Notes under the pieces: model-generated
The model's input: the letters and a program-made list of their open reading frames with translations, nothing else
Databases searched by the model: none
Told to the model about the DNA's origin: nothing
Program-made: the position numbers and the translations under genes
From: Mesaphorura yosii
Taxonomy: Eukaryota > Arthropoda > Collembola > Poduromorpha > Tullbergiidae
Length of the DNA stretch: 64,000 bases
Reading direction: 5' to 3'
Assembly: GCA_009869945.1 (NCBI GenBank)
Contig: WIXG01000389.1
Span: 1-64,000 of the forward strand
Part shown: positions 1-12,500 of the stretch, piece by piece
Layout: every line of letters starts with the position of its first letter
How positions within the stretch are numbered: the stretch's first letter is position 1

Positions 1-556
1 TGCACATCACAAATCGCAAATCGCGAGCCTACGTCACTCTGACTCCTCATCGCCATTGCGGCTAACGCTAAGCTAAGCCTAAGCAGCCTAAACCCAAGCC
101 CTATCGCCCGTTGTACCCGTTTGCTCGCCTTATCGTATCGTACCGTGCCCGTTGTCTCGAGAATGGTGATTCCGGTTCACGGAGGATTATAGGTTATTCA
201 TGTGTCTAATAATACACTCGCGACGGCGGATCACTCCTCACGGATTCGCATATGCAAAAATGTTTGCCAAAAATTATTCGCAAGTCGCAGTGGCAATGAG
301 TACAGCTACGAGCAGATCGTCTGCCGTCTTCTTGCTGCTTGCTCGTCCGTGTCCTTCCTAGCACAGCACACAATACACATCGACTTTGATAGCCTCATCA
401 TCATCATGCAATGTCCGAGCCACGTAGCCCAGCCATGTTGAATTCCAATTCCGGGTAACGACAATTCGGCGACGCGTGGATCGATTCAAGTCACAGTGGC
501 CGTGATTGTGTTTATGATAGAGTGACGTGACTCCAATCTTCCAAATTGGGTCCGAA

Positions 557-2936
557 ATGGCCAGCAGTTCTTCCAGCAGCACCTGGCAACGGTTCAAGCC
601 CAACCTGACCACGTTCAGTTCCTTCAACAGCAGCAACAGTAAGAGCAAAACGAACGGAAACGACAGCAGCACGAGTTCTGGAGGCTCGGGCGGGAGCAAG
701 AAAGGCAAAAGCAAGCCAGACAAACCCCGTTCAGGCTCGTCGACTCCCGGCCACCAGAGCCCCGGCTCTCGGTTCAGCAATGCCATGAAGGCCTCATCAT
801 TCCTGTCCATCCCACAAGCCGTGCAGCTGTCGATGCTCGCGAGCGGGGTCATCTCCATCAAAGATGAGCACTCCAAGCTGCTGACGGCCATGGAGAACAA
901 GCCCGTCGACAAGGAGACGTTCCTCAAGCTGTGCGACGAACGCCGTAAATTTCCGATCCTCTACAAAGTGGAGTTTCAGCTGGGCTGCAAGAGCACGACC
1001 GCCTCCACGGCTGATCTCACGCACACCGTCCGCCACGCCACGAAACTCAAGAACAAGGACAAGAATCAGAACATGCACGTCATTCCTTACGACTACAATC
1101 GCGTAGTGCTTGAGCCCAGCGACGAGTTTCCAAGTGACTACATAAACGCATCGTACGTGGACTCGCTCCTCGAGCCCAACGCGTATGTCGTGTGTCAAGG
1201 GCCCACCGAAGCGACTGTCGACGACTTTTGGCGGATGATCTGGCAGAAGCGCATCTCCAACATCATCATGCTCACCAAGACGTTTGACTTTATCAAAGTG
1301 ATGTGTGTGCAGTACTGGCCGTCTCCGCCCAAGAGTGTCATCGAACATGGCGGCCTGGAAATTCGTGTAGTGAAAGAGAACAAGCTGGCCAATTTCTATA
1401 TTCGGACTCTGCGTATTCAGCCGACATCGGACAAAAGCGGTAGTACGGCGCGAGACATCATTCAGTTTCACTACGTCGAGTGGCCGTGTCACTCGGGACC
1501 TTTTCCTACCGCATTGCTCGATTTTCGCAGGCGAATCCGACAAATCTACAGTCAGAATCCGGAAATAGGGAAGGGACAGACTCTAGTACATTGTTCGGAT
1601 GGCGGAGGACGTTCTGGTGTGTACCTGGAAATAGACGCCAATCTCGAGCTTCTCGACGAGGATGGCCTAATTGATGTGTTTGGGTACTTGAAAAAGCTGC
1701 GAGGAGCTCGTCGTGGGCTCGTGGAAGACGTCGACCAAATCAAGTTCATTTACGATACGCTCGAAGAGTACGTCATTTGCCGAAAAACGTGGTTCCCCGT
1801 CGCCGAGCTGTCGCAGCGCCTAAAGCACAAATCCATGAAGGAACCCCTTACCAAAATCAACGAGTACCAGAAGGAATTTCTGCTCATTTGCAAGCAAACT
1901 CCGCGGTTCACAATCGGTGATTGCGCAGGTGGACATCGTGCCGACAACCGTGAAAAGAATCGCGACGTCCTCGTCATCCCACCCGACAATTTCCGGCCGT
2001 ACTTGACCTCTTTTCAAGGCAACACATTCACAGACTACATAAACGCAGTGTTTGTGGACTCGTACACGCAGTCACGTGGTTACATAGTTACGGAATGGCC
2101 TCTGCTGGAGACGTGCTCGTATCTTTGGAGTCTTGTGTACGACTACGACGCGTCTGCCGTCGTAATCCTCAGCAATCCAGAATCCAGCACGTCGTACCCA
2201 CCTTTTTGGCCGACGACGAATCGGTCGAAGAAGTACGGGCCCGTGTTTACGATTGACCCCATCTCGCAGAATCACTACCCAAACATCAAGTCGTGGGCGT
2301 TTCAGATCAACAAGAAGATCGTGTCGCTCACTGAACTCATGGCCGGTGTCAAGGCGGAGCCGAAAATGTGCAAATTCTTCCAGCTGACGTGTTGGCCGAT
2401 GGAGCACAAAGTACCCACCTCCACAAACTCCCTCGTGGAACTCATGAACATGGTCGAGCGGTGGAAAGTGAAGTGTGGATCAAGTGCGTCGAAAGATAAG
2501 CGAAATAGTAGCCATTAGTATCAGCCTGTGAGCAATTAATCTATCTGTAAGTTTTTGCATTGCAGCCGGTCCAGTCGTGGTCATCTCACCTGACGGACGG
2601 AGTCGAGCTGGCGTGTACTGCGCTGCGAACGCGTGCATCGAGCAAGTCATTCAGTACGGAGAAGTTGATGTGTTCACTGCAGTCAAGACGGTGCGGAGAC
2701 ATCGGCCACAGCTGATTGACAACATGACGGAGTACAAATACTGCTACGACGTCGTCCTCCATTACGTCCTGCATTACCTGAACAAGGAGCACCAGCAGCA
2801 GTCGGCCAGCGGCTCCAAGACTGGCTCGCTGAGTCAGGGCACGAGCACGGGCACACTGACCGCAATGAATTCGATTTATCCAGCGACACCAGCAACAGCG
2901 ACTGCACAGGTGGCAGGATTGCCAAATTCGCAATAA
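557..2936 (+). CDS. Tandem-domain tyrosine (pseudo)phosphatase, Ptp99A/PTPRG-like
   Basis: Exon 1 starts at the first ATG (557); exon 2 starts at 2566 after an AG acceptor and ends at 2936. The exon 1 donor is not certain (GT sites near 2484-2508 in the right phase). Residues 1-80 are Ser/Gly/Lys-rich and low complexity. Domain 1 covers roughly residues 120-415 and has the DYINASYVD block and the phosphate loop HCSDGGGRSG with Cys346. The WPD loop reads WPC (Cys311 replaces the general acid), and the phosphotyrosine-loop Tyr is Asn172. Domain 2 follows from about residue 440; its loop reads ISPDGRSRAG, with Ser in place of the catalytic Cys. A dead second domain is normal in receptor phosphatases, but a damaged first domain is not. 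No transmembrane or extracellular part is visible. It may lie upstream of the window (a weak acceptor ends at 520) or be absent. AATAAA overlaps the stop (2932) and recurs at 3253. The role is likely binding or scaffolding rather than catalysis (inference). Confidence 0.85.
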
Positions 2937-2937
2937 A

Positions 2938-3663
2938 GACATTAATTTATAGTTTATGGGTTAAGATTGCTAAGAAACATTGTACCTTGTTATATTTTGT
3001 ACTTCATTCACTTGACACTCACACTTTTGGAGTGCCAATTCTTATTTTTGCTCCAAAGTACCATTAATAGTAGGTTAATTTGTTTCATTGCATTGCATTG
3101 TATTTGCATTGCATTTAGGCAGGACAGGACACTTTTGTAATGCGTCTCAATTTGCTATGAATACTTGTGAGACTGATCTTGAAATTGTTGTGATGCTGAA
3201 CTGGCATCCTTAATTTCTTGAACTAATGTTAAATGTTACTTTACAACTTGGAAATAAACGTATCTTTGGCACTACAAATACGCCGTTCAACCTGTTCTTA
3301 ACAGTTCGTGGTTCATAACTAAAGTCAGAAAGTGTCAACGGTGGCTACAATGCAATGGCAATTTGCAATAATTGCACTCCTGCACTGGAGTTTGCAGTTG
3401 CCAAGGCATTAACCTTTGACTTCCGTGCCAATGCCCGTTTGGTTGTTGACGACTCGCATTGCATTGCGATTCATGGATCGCAATTTCTTCAACCTGTCAA
3501 TTTTCAGTACGAGTTTGCAAGTCTTCGAGCAAGCAAATTCGACTTCATTCTTTTATTATTCAGCTCGCTCTCATACAGTACGGTCGTAACATTTCTGAAA
3601 CTTCTGCGTAATTTTTCTCAGTTTCAAGTGATTAATTCATCAGTGACGTCGTCTCGAACGAAA
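2938..3663. other. 3' UTR and intergenic spacer
   Basis: There is no convincing coding exon here. It holds the phosphatase 3' UTR with a poly(A) signal at 3253-3258, a short CATTG-rich microsatellite near 3085-3118, and the presumed promoter and 5' UTR of the RS-rich gene. Confidence 0.5.
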
Positions 3664-5461
3664 ATGGGTATGAAATCTTCAAGATTATCTAACCACTGAT
3701 TAGAGTTTTGAAGTCCTCCCTTTCGATTTGCAGCTGATGTGAAGGCCTCGCCCACTGACCTGGCTCCTGCTCCTGCGGCTAGGCCCCGCTCCCATCCTCC
3801 TCAGCGCTCAGCGGCCAAGTTGGCTCTTCAACGCCTACGTGGTAAAAAGTGTCCTCCAGGACAAGTGACGGCTGCACAACCAGCGAAAAAAACTCGACGC
3901 GGCCCTCGTCATAAGAAGACAAAGCATGGACGCCAACATCACAGCAAAAAACATGGAAAGAAGACAAGGCGTTCGCACTCGCGCTCTTCCTCACGCTCCA
4001 GCAGTGATTCGCGCAGCCGCAGTCGCCGCCACCACCATAAGAACACGAGCAGTGGACGCCATCACCGCGTCAAGTCTTACCATGGCAGAAAGACAAGAGA
4101 GTCGCGTTCTTCTTCACGCGCAAGCAGCCATTCTCATTCCCCGTCTCGCTCTAAGTAAGTGGAATTAAGGAAATCTTTTGTAAGTAAGACAATAGACGAA
4201 AGAATCCAAAAACTAACTGACGATGAATCGTGAATCTGTTAGGACCCGCCGGCGCAAGCATAAGGAACTGAAAGAACGTTCTTGCTCACCCGCTAAGAAG
4301 AGTGCCCACAACAAGACACATCTGGCTACTAAGAAAAGATCTCCGTCAAGGTAAGGCCTAATTTTCCTACACGAGAGATTCTGACAATTGTAAAATGTTG
4401 TCTCCAATTTCTCAAGGGTTTCAAAGAAGAAGTATGGCCATCGCTCTCCGTCACCAGCTGCAGCCGCTAAGAAACGCAGCCCGAGTAAGAGACGTCCTGC
4501 GTCAAAGGCAAGATCGCCCACACCGTCTAAGTAAGGAGTCAATAAATTGTGGATACGCTCCCTTGATCTAATATCTAATATAATGATTTGTCTTCTTTTC
4601 TACAGGGATTCGAAGAAATCGTGCTCACCTGTTGCGAATAAATTGAGCCACCACAAGACGAAGCGCCCTGCGTCAAAACCACGGTCTCCACCTCCGTAAG
4701 TTTTAAACTATTCAGACGATTCTGATATTCATTAGACGTTGTAGCTTGACCATTATCAAATTATCATGACTCACATTTTTCCCCACAGACGTGCAAAGAA
4801 GCAAGAGCACTCTAAATCTCGCTCGCCAGTTGGAAAGAAGTCTGTTCTAGGCAAGAAGAGCAAGCGTCCTGCATCCAAATCAAGATCTAGATCACCCTCA
4901 GCTTCGAAGTAAGATAGTCAGATCCTTTCATATCAATGTATTACTTAATTGTTTTTATATTACAAATTCGCACTAATTCGACAGGAGTCACAAGAGTTCA
5001 AAGACTAGAGCTGCGTCGAAATCGTGCTCACCTGCTCCCTGCTCATCTACCCGCAGCAAGAAACGCCCTGCTTCCAAAACCCGCTCACCCTCGATGCCAA
5101 AGTAAGTCCATTTTGCAACATTGTCGCGTTGTCAGATAAAAGACAATTGCAGTCGTTCTCAATCAATTTGTAACTACAGTGCTGCTTCCAAGAAGCCGAA
5201 GTCTAGCAAGAAGAAGTCTCACAAAAAGAAGGATCCCAAGAAGACCAAGAAAGCAACAAAGAGGTACATTTCTTCATTTTCATTCACCATTTATAAATCT
5301 TCAGATTTTTGTAAAGTTCAATTCTTCTTCATAGTGAATCGTCTACTTCAGTCAAGTCGAAGGTCAAGCCTGCGTCAAGAACCAACAGCAAGGAGTGCCT
5401 ACCAAAGGCCAACGCTGGAGTCGAAGCGGATGCATCTGCTGCCACTGCTGCTAAGGAATAA
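3664..5461 (+). CDS. RS/SP-rich basic nuclear protein with repeated exons
   Basis: Nine exons: 3664-3667, 3734-4154, 4243-4350, 4417-4530, 4606-4695, 4789-4908, 4985-5101, 5180-5263 and 5335-5461, giving 394 residues. The first coding exon is only ATG plus one base; the splice makes MADVK. Phases agree throughout and the total is divisible by three. The protein is dominated by Lys, Arg and Ser: RS dipeptides and His runs in exon 2, then SP motifs. Exons 4-7 each carry a variant of R-P-A-S-K-x-R-S-P near the 3' end, and several begin with C-S-P. No folded domain or RNA-recognition motif is visible. Composition suggests a splicing-speckle or chromatin-associated protein, or an H1-like or protamine-like factor; I cannot choose between these. 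A poly(A) signal lies at 5568. Confidence 0.8.
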
Positions 5462-5776
5462 TAATAACACAAACATCATAAAAGTATATCTTTAATTAAG
5501 TATCTGCTTCATTTAATGCAAAATTGCTAACGCACGTGGAATAATTTACTGGATTTACTGAATTGGAAATAAAAGTGAAAAAAAATTTAACTGAAATTGT
5601 GGTGAGTTCCTCTGCCTCTCTGTTTAGTTCACCAATCATGCAAACTTAATTAATTTTAACATGCGACACGCAATTGAATATTGACAAATTGCAAGAGCCT
5701 TCAGCCTTCCAATTCTTGAAATTAGTCATTTTAAGCTCAGACTTCAGAAACGTCGTAGTCGTAGCACAGCACGAAA

Positions 5777-7386
5777 ATGAAGCGTCAAGCTTTCAATGTT
5801 CTAATTTTCTTGGCAGTAACTGGGAAGGCTCAGGCGCAAGATGGATACGACGATGAAGACTTTGACGATAGTCTCTGCTACTTTGACCCAAAGCACCCAT
5901 TCTACCAAAATAGTTACAGCGGAGCTATTTGCTGTCGAGGAAAGATGCTCACCATGCCTCATTTGATTCCAGAGGCAAACGGTCCGTGCGCAATTTCGAC
6001 GACCACGAAGCCCGATGGGACGCTTGACTCAAGTACACTGGTAAGAAAACGCGACAGAGCGAAAGCGTTTGAATTAAGATGCAATCGAGTGATAATTCCT
6101 TGTTTTGTTAGTGGTGTTCATACGCATGCCAGTTGAAGAAACTCGGAATGGTAACTCAAGAAATACGAAGAAGTATTTGCAATTTGCGAACAGGTTTCTT
6201 TTTTATTTTGCCTATGCTTTAGATTGATGCTTCCGACAAAATCGTACCCGAGGCCTTTCTCAACCATTTGGCGAAAGGAGTCACGGCAAAGACGAAGGCT
6301 AATCTGAAACTCATCATGGCAAACCACCTGAAATGCTTTGCTCCGATGAAGAATGCGAAGAATCCCTGCTACTCTGCTTTGGGATTCCATAAATGCTGGA
6401 AAGACGCTCTGGAATTCTTGTGCACGCATGGAATGCCCAAGAATAACGACTTCAGCAGCGCGAAGGAGGCACCAAAGAAGGTAAGGAATGCAATTTGCGC
6501 TATTTTTCTGAACGAGACTGTATTTTTTGCAATTTACGCATCGCAGATTGAAGACTACACCAGCCTTGTGCCCGATTCATGCACTTTCGACGGAGGCAAG
6601 CGGATAATGCCAGCATGCTGTCATAATCGTCCTCTGCCGTGGCTCATACCGGAAATTGTTCGTGCTCCGCTGGACGTTGAGAAAATGAATGCTTGTCTCG
6701 CGAACTTCAATCGCGTGCACAACAGCTCGTCCAGCATGGAGGTTCGTTCGTGTTCGTGATTTATTGTGAAGCTGTGTGCAAAAATCATTTTGATTGTCTG
6801 CATTCTACACGTGTCTTTTGTAGTGTGTGGCCACCTGCATGCTTCAAACGCTTGGAGTGGTAACTTTCATTTGTATTCAATGAGTTCTTGACATCGTGAC
6901 TCCATTTAAGTAATTCAGACTTTCATCAGGCTTTTCATTGACTGACACAGGTCGATGATGCGATGGAACTGGATCCGGCCAACTTCGAGGCGCAGGTTCT
7001 GAAGTATTTCAACAAAATTAAAGCGTCGGCGTGGATGCAATTCCTCGGACCGACTTTCCTCTTCTATGACGAGTATCAAGTCGACCAAACTGGCGGATGG
7101 CATGGTTAGTGATAAGTGAAGCGTGAAATCCAACCAACCCGGAATTCTGAACCAATTTTTGTATTCGATACTCAGAGACTTTATCGGACTCACAACGAGT
7201 GTGCAGATTCCATAACGCTGTTCTCACGCTCCACTTGAACAAGATCGAAGAAGTAAGAAACAATACCTTACCAATTTATAAATTTCTCTCTCACGTCTCA
7301 CCCAATTCGCTGTCGCTGTTTTTAACTTTCAGTATTGCACTTTGTCCCCTGCCGAATTGAAGGAGGCGTTTGCAAAGAGGAAATAG
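5777..7386 (+). CDS. Secreted two-domain OBP-like protein
   Basis: Eight exons: 5777-6040, 6112-6150, 6223-6480, 6547-6741, 6824-6859, 6951-7104, 7176-7252 and 7333-7386, giving 358 residues in consistent phase. The first 20 residues form a signal peptide ending near AQA. Two cysteine-rich halves follow and share a layout: an I/A-C-C step followed by a proline, a short exon carrying C-x3-C (CSYAC in half 1, CVATC in half 2) followed by LG-hydrophobic, then a helical exon and a final pair of cysteines. The short C-x3-C exons (6112-6150 and 6824-6859) sit at equivalent places, so the two halves look like an internal duplication. The pattern resembles Plus-C odorant-binding proteins. Ligand binding in extracellular fluid is inferred. 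A poly(A) signal lies at 7444. Confidence 0.75.
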
Positions 7387-8047
7387 ACTCTTTTTCGGAA
7401 CTCGGAACAAAGATTTCAGCACAATAATTGTTATGGGTTTTAGAATAAATACTTTGCTGCTTAAAAACCAAAGCGAAGTAAATTCGTTGCAATAATTGAC
7501 TAATGTCATTATGAAACGTGAAAGATCATATTTCGATGGCGATTTCAATCAAGCTTGGAACTTGGACAAAACGATCACGTCTTCAGTGGCGAAGCTATCA
7601 CAATTAATTTTTAATGAGTTCTAAATGCTGTAAGCCCAAAATGTAATTCAAACCGCAACTCATAGTAGACAATTACAACATATAGTAAACTAAAAAACAA
7701 GCGTCTGAAGTACGGTTCCGCATAAATTGAATTTCAACTGGGAATACTGTTGGCGTTGCAGTGGAGTTGCTGAGTCTGGTACAGTGATAAGACTGCTGCA
7801 TCTTCAACTTCTATTTTCGCTCGATTAAAATTTGGCAGAGGCCACGAAAGCTAAAACTTGGGCTTGGACTTGTAAATTCGGATTAGATATTAATTTTACG
7901 CTTAAACGTTGATCTCATATTATAGATTCATCGATAAACACTCTAAATTGTTGTTGTGTAGTGTAGTGCAGTACAGTTCTGCGATTATAAAAGCACCGCT
8001 TTATAATCGCTTTTGGAAGCTGTCGCTTTAAGAGTTACATCAGTTAT
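7387..8047. other. Intergenic, promoter of the four-TM gene
   Basis: It contains the 3' UTR end of the OBP-like gene (AATAAA 7444-7449) and, just before the next gene, a TATA box inside a near-perfect palindrome. No coding exon was seen. Confidence 0.5.
7981..8010 (+). promoter_or_regulatory. TATA box inside a palindrome
   Basis: GCGATTATAAAAGC is followed after three bases by GCTTTATAATCGC, its reverse complement with one base missing. The TATAAAAG element lies about 60 bases before the ATG at 8048, a fitting distance for a core promoter with a short 5' UTR. Confidence 0.55.
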
Positions 8048-9010
8048 ATGTGTCCAGTTCGAAAACCAGTCATCAATCCGAGTCTGTTAAAGTTGCTAGT
8101 GCAAATAGACGAAATGTCTGGCGCTGGTGATACTGGCGGGTTGGTCACTCCTGCATCGGAGTCAAATGGAAGCGAACATCCGATGCAGTCAACCCCAAGA
8201 ACCCCACCAATAAACAAACATGAGCTTTTGGTAAGTTATTAAGCGTCGCGTTGTAGTTTGTTAATGAAGCATGTACCTTGCCTACTTTGTACCTGGTCTG
8301 ACGTTAGTTTCATCTTTCCCAGGTAAAGGAACTCAAAATCATCTTCACATATTGCTTTATTCCAATTCCGCTGGCGCTGATTTGGTCATTGGTCGTTGGA
8401 GGATTCGCCAATTACGATAAATACATCATTCCTTTCACTGGAGTTGCATTCGAATTATTCGCGATCGTATTCATGGTCTACAAAGAGGATTACCCAAGCC
8501 TGAACACAAAGTCACCGGACCCGAGTGCAAATGCCAATGCCACCGGTCGGAGCACCACTGGGGCCATTGTGGAAAGCAAATATGTGATCTTGGCAAGTTG
8601 AAGACTTATTTGAAACAGAGCGTTAGATGAAAATTATTCCAACTCCGAATAATGAAAGATTAAATGATTTATTCATATAGTATCGAGCTTTCGCAGCGCT
8701 AACCATATTTATGGGCACATTCATGTTGGTGGTACAGCTGGCAAACTGGACAATGGGAGCCAAAACTATCGACGGTAAAGAAAATCCCCAACCTGCAATT
8801 ATTTGGATAATGGACAATGAACGCAGACTCCACGTCCTTCTCCCCTTCTTACAAATTGGTGTGGCCGCCTGTTTAGCATTTGTTCGCGTTTTTATCAACT
8901 TGGGAGTCCTGCTCGTCCACACGTTCGATGTCCTCAAATATCCGATTTTGGGGCTTCTAATTCATCATTATTTTAGCCATTTTATTGCCCCCATCTTCTC
9001 AGAGAACTAA
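8048..9010 (+). CDS. Orphan four-TM membrane protein
   Basis: Three exons: 8048-8230, 8323-8592 and 8681-9010, giving 260 residues. The second intron must start with GC (gcaagt) to keep the frame. The N-terminal 60 residues are polar and Pro/Ser-rich. Four hydrophobic segments follow, at about residues 66-88, 95-115, 152-171 and 197-229 (the last long enough for two passes). The loop between segments 2 and 3 is rich in Asn, Ala, Thr and Ser. I recognise no family. Short arthropod-specific four-TM proteins with this outline are common and mostly unnamed. AATAAA at 9085-9090 ends the transcript. Confidence 0.7.
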
Positions 9011-9556
9011 TACAAACCTTTCTTAATCTATGCAAAGTAGGCAGCTTTTGGCGTCTGTGCCTTCGCTTTATGTTATTACTGTCGAATAAATGCTAAACTA
9101 TAATCGTAATCACAGACACAGCGCAGTTTATGTACCGTTTCTTTTCAAATTCATTTTATTAGCCAAGCTTTTGTCGTAAAGGCTTGGAGATTCGAGATAT
9201 AAGTCTGTCGAGAAGGTCAAGTAAAGTCAAGTCTAGTTATTTGACAACATGAAGTTTCCTATTTAGCTTAACATGTAAATGCGACCGATGCAGAGTAGTT
9301 TTAATTTTAACCTGCATCGTCCACCGGATTTAATTTGAATGTTATTTAGTTGCTTGAGCTATGAGACAAGACAAGCACAACTCCAGGCCGCGATGCGAGG
9401 AAGCGAAAATCTCTTCTTCATCTCCACAAGCCATTCAGTTCATTCGAAATCTTTAATTGTATTACTTCAGTTTGGGTAGCTTTATTTCTTTCACAGATTT
9501 CTGCAGAAGTGTTCTGTTTTCCCATTCAGTTGAAGTTTACGAATTTGCAACCCGAA
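9011..9556. other. Intergenic spacer
   Basis: It holds the poly(A) signal of the upstream gene (9085-9090) and the presumed promoter of the carboxypeptidase. I see no exon or repeat. Confidence 0.45.
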
Positions 9557-12500
9557 ATGGCTCGAGCCACGTATTTGCTAGCTACCTTTTTACTCATAAT
9601 TGTGTCACTGATCGTCGACCCGACCATCGCGATTTCATCGAGACGCATTTATCCACGACGTGTCGAAACCCTGCGGTCCTCCGCCGATGGAGAAGACACC
9701 GGCGAAGCTCTGATTCTCACACCACTCATCAATGCAGGGAAGATTGACCAGGCACGACAACTCGCACTGGTCACAAATCTGACGCAAGTTGTGAGCTACA
9801 GCGGATACTTTACAGTCAATCCAAAGTTCAACTCAAACATGTACTTTTGGTTCTTTCCTGCTGCGGTAAGATAAAGATTGCATGGTCAAATCATATGACT
9901 TCCGGTCAGGAATCAGAGCCATAATCAAAAGCAAAGTTTAGCACAATAGAATAGTTTAGGATCATTGAATACGGACTTTAATTGCATTTTCATATTCAGC
10001 GTGTAAATTAAGTTTAACATTGGCCTTGAAACCTGTAATTACGGACGGACACGCGCACGCGTGCGTTGGCGATCACCGGATGTACTGGATCCAGGTTCAG
10101 CGGTAGCAGACTAGTGTCATTTACGCGCAGAGCTGTAGGGAAATCATTATTCAATGTCAATTCCTGCATTTTGCTCACTCTTCCTAGCTTCTACCCCTTC
10201 AGAGTGGCTCAACTTTTAAACTTACGCTTGTAAATGCGGAATGCACACACATTGACAATGGAAGGAAACTTGAACAGTCCTCTTCGTTCACGTCAATCTT
10301 ATCACCTAATTTAAAAGGGCAATAGTAATTAGCCTTGATCATTAGTATTCTTGAACATATGGAAATTTTGACCAGCGAGTAACCAGGTCAAAGGTCGGTC
10401 CCTTACCTTCGGCGTCCAAGCATTTTTCGAGTTCAGATCTCAGTCCAGGACGCAATTCCTCTGGTACAGTAACGTCAAACATATTTGTAATTTTCTCCTT
10501 GTGCGGCTTGCCCTCGGTATCAATCTGAAGCCGCATTTCATGTAAATATGTTTCACAGTTAGTAATGACCTGGGCATTTTAGAAACTTACCAAGCCCTTC
10601 TTTATCATGGCGCATTTGGAGAAGCAGCCTGCATTCTCAATGCCCAGATCATGAATGCTGGTGATTCCCACCAGTTTCATGCAATCTTCCAGGTGCATGA
10701 CCTGCTCTTCAGTGAAATTCATGTCGATTCCTTTGCATTTCGTTATGGCGCTCACCTGCATTCATCAGTGCAGTGTTTATTTAGGAACTGTTTTGCATGT
10801 GCCTTTACGTAAAGTGACCAAAGACTTACCTTACTAATTGCCAAACAGGCCAATACAATACTTGCAAGTACGTGGGTTGACTTCATGCTGGCCATCTCGA
10901 TCCTCTGCTCACTGCACAAGTCAATAAAATCGGTTGCTGCTTCCAAGCTGAAAAATTGATGAACTGAAAAATGGAGGCTAACTGGCTGTCATATTTATAA
11001 TTTATGCCTCCATTGTCCATTGTTTCTGGCCAGCACATAAAAATGTAAGCCGATAATTTACCACACAATCTAATTTCAATTTAACGCATTGCATTAACCT
11101 AACGAGGGCGAGACATCTCGATGTATTAATTAAGTGTCGATTCAATTCATGGTCTGAAAGAGAATTCAGGAAATGACAATTGCAGATTCGAATTCCTCGA
11201 GCTTTGGAGTCATTTTCATATGATGCGAGTGACCTTAAATGTCTGCTTCATTGTCCAGTGGAGTTTCTATATTCTGTTTCTGTACATTTTAATTATGCAC
11301 CTGTCCTTGACTCTGACTCTGACGACTAAAGCAGCTGCGATTTTAATTAACACATTGACTTTCCTTTCTCTGTTGCAGTTTAATCCAGAGAAGGCTCCTC
11401 TCCTCGTTTGGCTTCAAGGTGGGCCTGGAGGCTCTTCATTGTTCGGCCTCTTTGTGGAGAATGGTCCGTTCATTATTGACGCCAGTAATAACATACAATT
11501 CCGGAATACCGCGTGGTCACTTACGCACTCAGTCATCTACTTTGATAACCCCGTTGGAACTGGTGAGACAAGCTCTAGCTCCATTATTATTTATTAATTC
11601 ATAATTATGGCTCACGCTCACGGTTTGCTGTTTTTCTCCTCGCCTTGGCAGGGTTCAGCTTCACAGACTCTGACGATGGCTACGCTCGTAACGAGGATGA
11701 CGTCGCCCGTGACCTTTACTCTGCCCTCCAGCAATTCTTCACGCTCTTCCCCGAGTATCAGCAACGAGATTTTTATGTCACTGGCGAATCGTATGCTGGG
11801 AAATATGTGCCAGCCATTTCGTACAAAATCCACAACGAGAATCAAGAGCGACGTCTTCGGCAGACGGGAAACTTGAAAATCAACCTGAAGGGCATGGCGA
11901 TAGGTGACGGGTTCTCCGACCCCGAAAATATGCTTTACTACGGGGAGTACCTGTATAGCATTGGGCTTCTTGATGAACGGGAACTGACTAACTTCCAGAA
12001 GGAGCAGGACAAGGCACGGCAGTACATCAAGCAGAAGCAGTGGATCGACGCCTTCAACACCGTCGACAGGCTCATGGACGGGGACATCAGTCCGCCATCG
12101 TACTTCAAGAACGTCACGGGTCTGGACTTCTATTTCAATTTCCTGATTGCTACTTCGCCACCAGAGCACAGCTACTACAGTCCATTCGTGCAACAGTCGT
12201 ACGTTCGTCGAGCCATTCACGTGGGCAACACTTCGTACGCGGAGGACACCAAAGTCGAGACCAATCTCCGTGCTGACATGTACCAGTCCGTCCGCCCGTG
12301 GATTGAACAACTGCTCGACGCGCCAGAGTCGTACAAGGTCCTCATCTACTCGGGGCAGCTGGACATCATCGTCGCGAATACGCTCACTTGCTCCATGCTG
12401 CGCAAACTCCAGTGGTCTGGTGCGGCCGAATACTCACAGGCTCCAAAGAAGATTTGGCGCGTTGCAAGCGACGCGGTTGCAGGCTACGTGAAGACGGCTC

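Noticed and set aside
797-1543. Long minus-strand ORF opposite the phosphatase
   Set aside because: It is the antisense shadow of conserved PTP sequence; the plus frame carries all family motifs.
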